This document shows, piece after piece, positions 33,001 to 33,899 of a DNA stretch of 33,899 bases (the stretch's first letter is position 1; every line of letters starts with the position of its first letter). The stretch is from an uncultured Bacteroidales bacterium. Lineage in GTDB: Bacteria; Bacteroidota; Bacteroidia; Bacteroidales; P3. A program made the translations under genes and the position numbers. The stretch lies in NCBI GenBank assembly GCA_947165255.1, contig CAMUZR010000029.1, forward strand, positions 1 to 33,899, given 5' to 3'. The notes below the pieces were generated by a model. That model had not been told where the DNA came from. It saw only the letters and a program-made list of their open reading frames with translations, and searched no databases.

Positions 33001-33899
33001 CAACCCCACCACCACCACCGCCAACACCTACCACACCAATTGCGACATCTACATGGCCAACACCTCTCTCGACAACCTCAATACCGACTTTATCCCCATC
33101 GACTCCACCTTTGTGCAGGTGGCCTCGGCTTTGGATCTCAGCTTCACCGACGTAGGTTGGCAGGTGCGTGGCTTTGACTCCACCTTCACCTGGGACGGAC
33201 ACAGCAACGTCGTCTTCGCAGTCCATCGCCAGCACGGCACCTGGACTTCAGCCACCTCGTTTGAGTCGCATACCGGTCGTTCAGGACAGGGTCGCTACAT
33301 CTATCAGGACAGCGGTCCTTACAGCGTCACCTCCATCTCCGGTGGTTACACCACCAACAACGTAGCCAACTACGTCTTCATTTCCTGCGGTCCCAGTGGT
33401 CCCACTTGTAATGAGCCCACCGTCACCTCTGTCACCCACGACTACCACAGCGCCACCGTCACCTGGACGGGCGACGGCACCGACTACGAGGTCAATATCA
33501 AAGAATCCTCCGCTCTCGACTGGCCTGCCACCGACATCCCTGTCACCGGAACCAGCTACACCTTCACCGGCCTCCTGCCCGAGACCGACTACATCTTCCG
33601 CCTGCGCCAGCACTGCGTTGAGGACAGCGCCTACAGCGACTGGGTAATCAGCGGCTTCACCACCGACGACCTGCCCTGCTTCGCACCCGACAGCCTCACC
33701 GTCAGCGGCCTCACCAACGCCCAGGGTACCTTCTCATGGAACCCCGTAGGCAATGAAACCCACTGGGACATCCACGTCTGGTTCACCGGCGGCCTCGACA
33801 GCATCTACCGCGTCGCTTCCAACCCCGTCACCGTGGGTGGCTATACGGCCGGCGTCACCTACAACGCCACCATCCGTGCCGTCTGCGGCGACGAACTCC
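27062..33899 (+). CDS. Giant T9SS-type surface protein 3, 5' part (at least 2279 residues, runs off the window)
   Basis: The frame is open from ATG 27062 to the right edge; I checked its phase at conserved FN3 cysteines (27773, 29333, 30965, 32561) and near the end, and saw no frameshift or stop. Approximate order: signal peptide 1-24 ('LLVPWVGQSQ'); shared N-terminal beta domain 25-235; FN3 238-328; variant jelly roll 333-505 ('NQWHIG', 'YGESCCDYM'); FN3 507-588; anchor-J-like 589-757; FN3 758-850; anchor-J-like 853-1013; FN3 1014-1104; unnamed module type A 1104-1297 ('CQSIFTAAEL'); FN3 1302-1388; anchor-J-like 1390-1557; FN3 1558-1648; anchor-J-like 1656-1833; FN3 1834-1920; unnamed module type B 1922-2113; FN3 2117-2206; FN3 2207 to the edge. 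By comparison with gene 2, about one to two more FN3 domains and a T9SS sorting domain should follow; that part is inferred. No CUB domain is seen. Confidence 0.88.
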   Translation, partial: MFNFLRKLLLMVTILLVPWVGQSQELGDYQLTVDTTTFTSIVSTGSSVSFSSTDDGYGSVNLPFDFPFGESLVTSGSSLCVGSNGYLFLTGTYSSTTATWTGTEYRVINPILGQDGHIGRYSTSGAYYQLDTTDDGVQCLTIEYHLLSLFSSPYGVYSNQVKLYENGNIEIVFDSVNLDGYSNPTLRTFFWDGPNNDLLYFSGPWANPSLTSTATTRPTSALPVHGLRYTLSRPVLTCPKPRNITFANLSTSSVDVHWTEVGDATSWTVEYDTVLFVPGTTGNAFTVTEDSVSLTDLEPGATYYFAIHSECSGGDTSFNLLGQVTIPSAEPVSEYPWTCNFRGEGALGWELLNDGQTNQWHIGAAAGYEGTGDSALYISNDNGVSHSYTITALSNSYATRTLNMEAGQYGIQFDYRSYGESCCDYMYAFLIPADQTPTPGIISTSGTGWITLMSQTNMVSSWQTNQSVIVIPAAGSYKLTFLWHNDGSVGTDPPAAIDNILVTQISCPQPTQVVCTTAVDTLSFSWQPGGTETSWLCVLNGDTTQVATTTIVYPDLNPASPYTFCVAAVCEDTSFFTCGTYRTDCSEFIVLPYFENFEGYEQNAVPQCWETGGYSPYPYVSTYGGSNALYGYLYESGGTNSALYMSLPGVDTLENPVNTLQLYFDAMKTTSSSGISYSFDIEVGVCGVQGDMSTFVPVDTVRSIPYNNNSMTSYEVSLSSYSDTGRFVTLRVRPSSPTSYAYVYVALDNVMLAPAPTCQRVLDLHLDYATHDSVYLSWRDTNSIANGFYVEYGPHGFAHGSENSTVVYVSDTTVAIGGLDADTYYDFYVATDCGSDDTSYWRDLTIHTDCIPIDSLPFVYGFESQFNSCWTKGSSYDIAYPQIIGSGCLSPYSLNMYNYAYDGAHCFAAMPPFNHQLDSLQVKFRIRRNSSYSYSYYDFSIQVGVMTNPNDISTFEPVGVYEASSYTDWDTVTCFLSDYHGNGRYIAFKDNGDGTRYYTYVLIDDIEIDYLPNCGSVENVEVVTTPYNALITWTPSSVGEYNGAQVGIQDTATGNWTYYTVSGTDVTIHGLTPETYYNYVIVGTCSEDDAIPIGGGFLTAILRCGSMVEGTGDTVVVGTGSSQTTGVPVTSAWGNSFCQSIFTAAELNALGIDSGTFNGIDYTWTNNSSYSKEFTIFMGTTSQSTANGTTPISPATHIQVYHGDHVLGTSGTVHYDFDAPFNWNGTDNLVITTFMNQPTGASHSSSSFYGLSTDCGTDRTVYGYQDGTQFTTTAYSSGYFNSSSYRPTITLYSGICESLETCVAPNPMVTSTTPTSATLHWAPGNEETSWSVYYAPNGSTNFTYAGTATTNTFTVNGLQQGTNYQFQVTALCGDDSNSAFCDGITQCAMITSFPYFEDFNNWPTNSIPNCWNRDGSYSTYPYISTGYNASGSGGSVYFYLYNNGSNYCRLTAPEVDTTAMPIRNLQLYFQALQSYSGYNNDIEIGVMVDPYNMSTFRPIDTVSLVGTNTGQWYDFEVPLDSYTLPADTGTFITLRAITTSSYTYSYVDDFTIEPIPSCQRPDSLVLDSVSETSFTCHWHDRSGSSQWIVEWGPRGFTPGTGNMVPVTSNPVTITGVPTSFNGDFYVYSVCSVGDTSPASRHCCLFDTRQVPATLPYHYNFEDSTEWANWQTNSNHPTANWYRGTAQVYDSNYAMYISNDGGLTFGTDNNAIVNASVYRDIDFGSVDSSYEMTFRYWVGGDREGRYDGLMAFLVDPGQPVVASTAAITTPWGSVNELYRIADARRDTNWAEYRASFDTISGVHRVAFFWLNQSRAAYFDWGPAAIDDIHIDYSPCPRPLNLDTTNLTSVTASLHWDGPTVAQYRVAYRVYGNAPSTNQFVTCSTNSITLRGLSPMTEYVAWVQKICGDDTSIFSDGIRFQTRLCENSTYAYNYPRPGSYSTTNYFPGYATYNYSFSEVIIDSADLAASGLTADMPISAFMYNPTTTTANTYHTNCDIYMANTSLDNLNTDFIPIDSTFVQVASALDLSFTDVGWQVRGFDSTFTWDGHSNVVFAVHRQHGTWTSATSFESHTGRSGQGRYIYQDSGPYSVTSISGGYTTNNVANYVFISCGPSGPTCNEPTVTSVTHDYHSATVTWTGDGTDYEVNIKESSALDWPATDIPVTGTSYTFTGLLPETDYIFRLRQHCVEDSAYSDWVISGFTTDDLPCFAPDSLTVSGLTNAQGTFSWNPVGNETHWDIHVWFTGGLDSIYRVASNPVTVGGYTAGVTYNATIRAVCGDEL

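Noticed and set aside
11270..33899. Repetitive DNA considered as CRISPR or satellite repeats
   Set aside because: The repetition is at protein-module level (about 80-190 residues), with diverged DNA and no uniform short repeats and spacers.

Overview
The window looks like a chromosomal piece of an uncultured Bacteroidales-type bacterium. The grounds are: promoters with the Bacteroidetes -7 box TAnnTTTG, near absence of Shine-Dalgarno sequences, the gene order DUF4271 - hemD - rnpA - yidD, and four proteins built for the type IX secretion system (T9SS): a gingipain-family C25 peptidase and three giant modular surface proteins. I would not name a genus. I see no tRNA, transposase, integrase, CRISPR array or prophage gene.

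Left part (1-5233, + strand, AT-richer). The window opens in the last bases of a 5S rRNA and its terminator, so a ribosomal RNA operon ends here. A co-directional run follows: a small PqqD-family protein, an HPr-kinase-like P-loop protein, a Ser/His signal-peptidase-like protein fused to a VanZ-like membrane domain, a polyprenol-phosphate mannosyltransferase (GT2) and an exported S9/DPP-IV-like peptidase. The first three resemble the helper set of ribosomal peptide (RiPP) pathways, but no precursor peptide or main modifying enzyme is visible.

Middle part (5324-10812, - strand). A tightly packed operon reads leftward: C25 peptidase with a T9SS sorting domain, DUF4271 membrane protein, uroporphyrinogen-III synthase (with an unusual basic tail), RNase P protein and YidD. 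Gaps are 4 bp, 31 bp and 58 bp, then a 4-bp overlap.

Right part (11270-33899, + strand, GC-rich and C-skewed). Three consecutive giant genes encode exported proteins of 2171, 2696 and at least 2279 residues (the last runs off the window). All share a signal peptide, one N-terminal beta domain, and alternating Cys-bracketed FN3 domains, 'choice-of-anchor J'-like jelly rolls, CUB domains (genes 1 and 2) and a recurring ~180-residue beta module that I cannot name. Genes 1 and 2 end in T9SS type A sorting domains. Gene 3 is a mosaic: some modules are closest to gene 1, others to gene 2. The three intergenic gaps (about 400-650 bp) carry terminators, promoters with long leaders and, in two of them, oppositely oriented copies of a short palindromic repeat.

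The most interesting material is the orphan PqqD/kinase/peptidase cassette and the mosaic family of giant surface proteins with its unnamed module.
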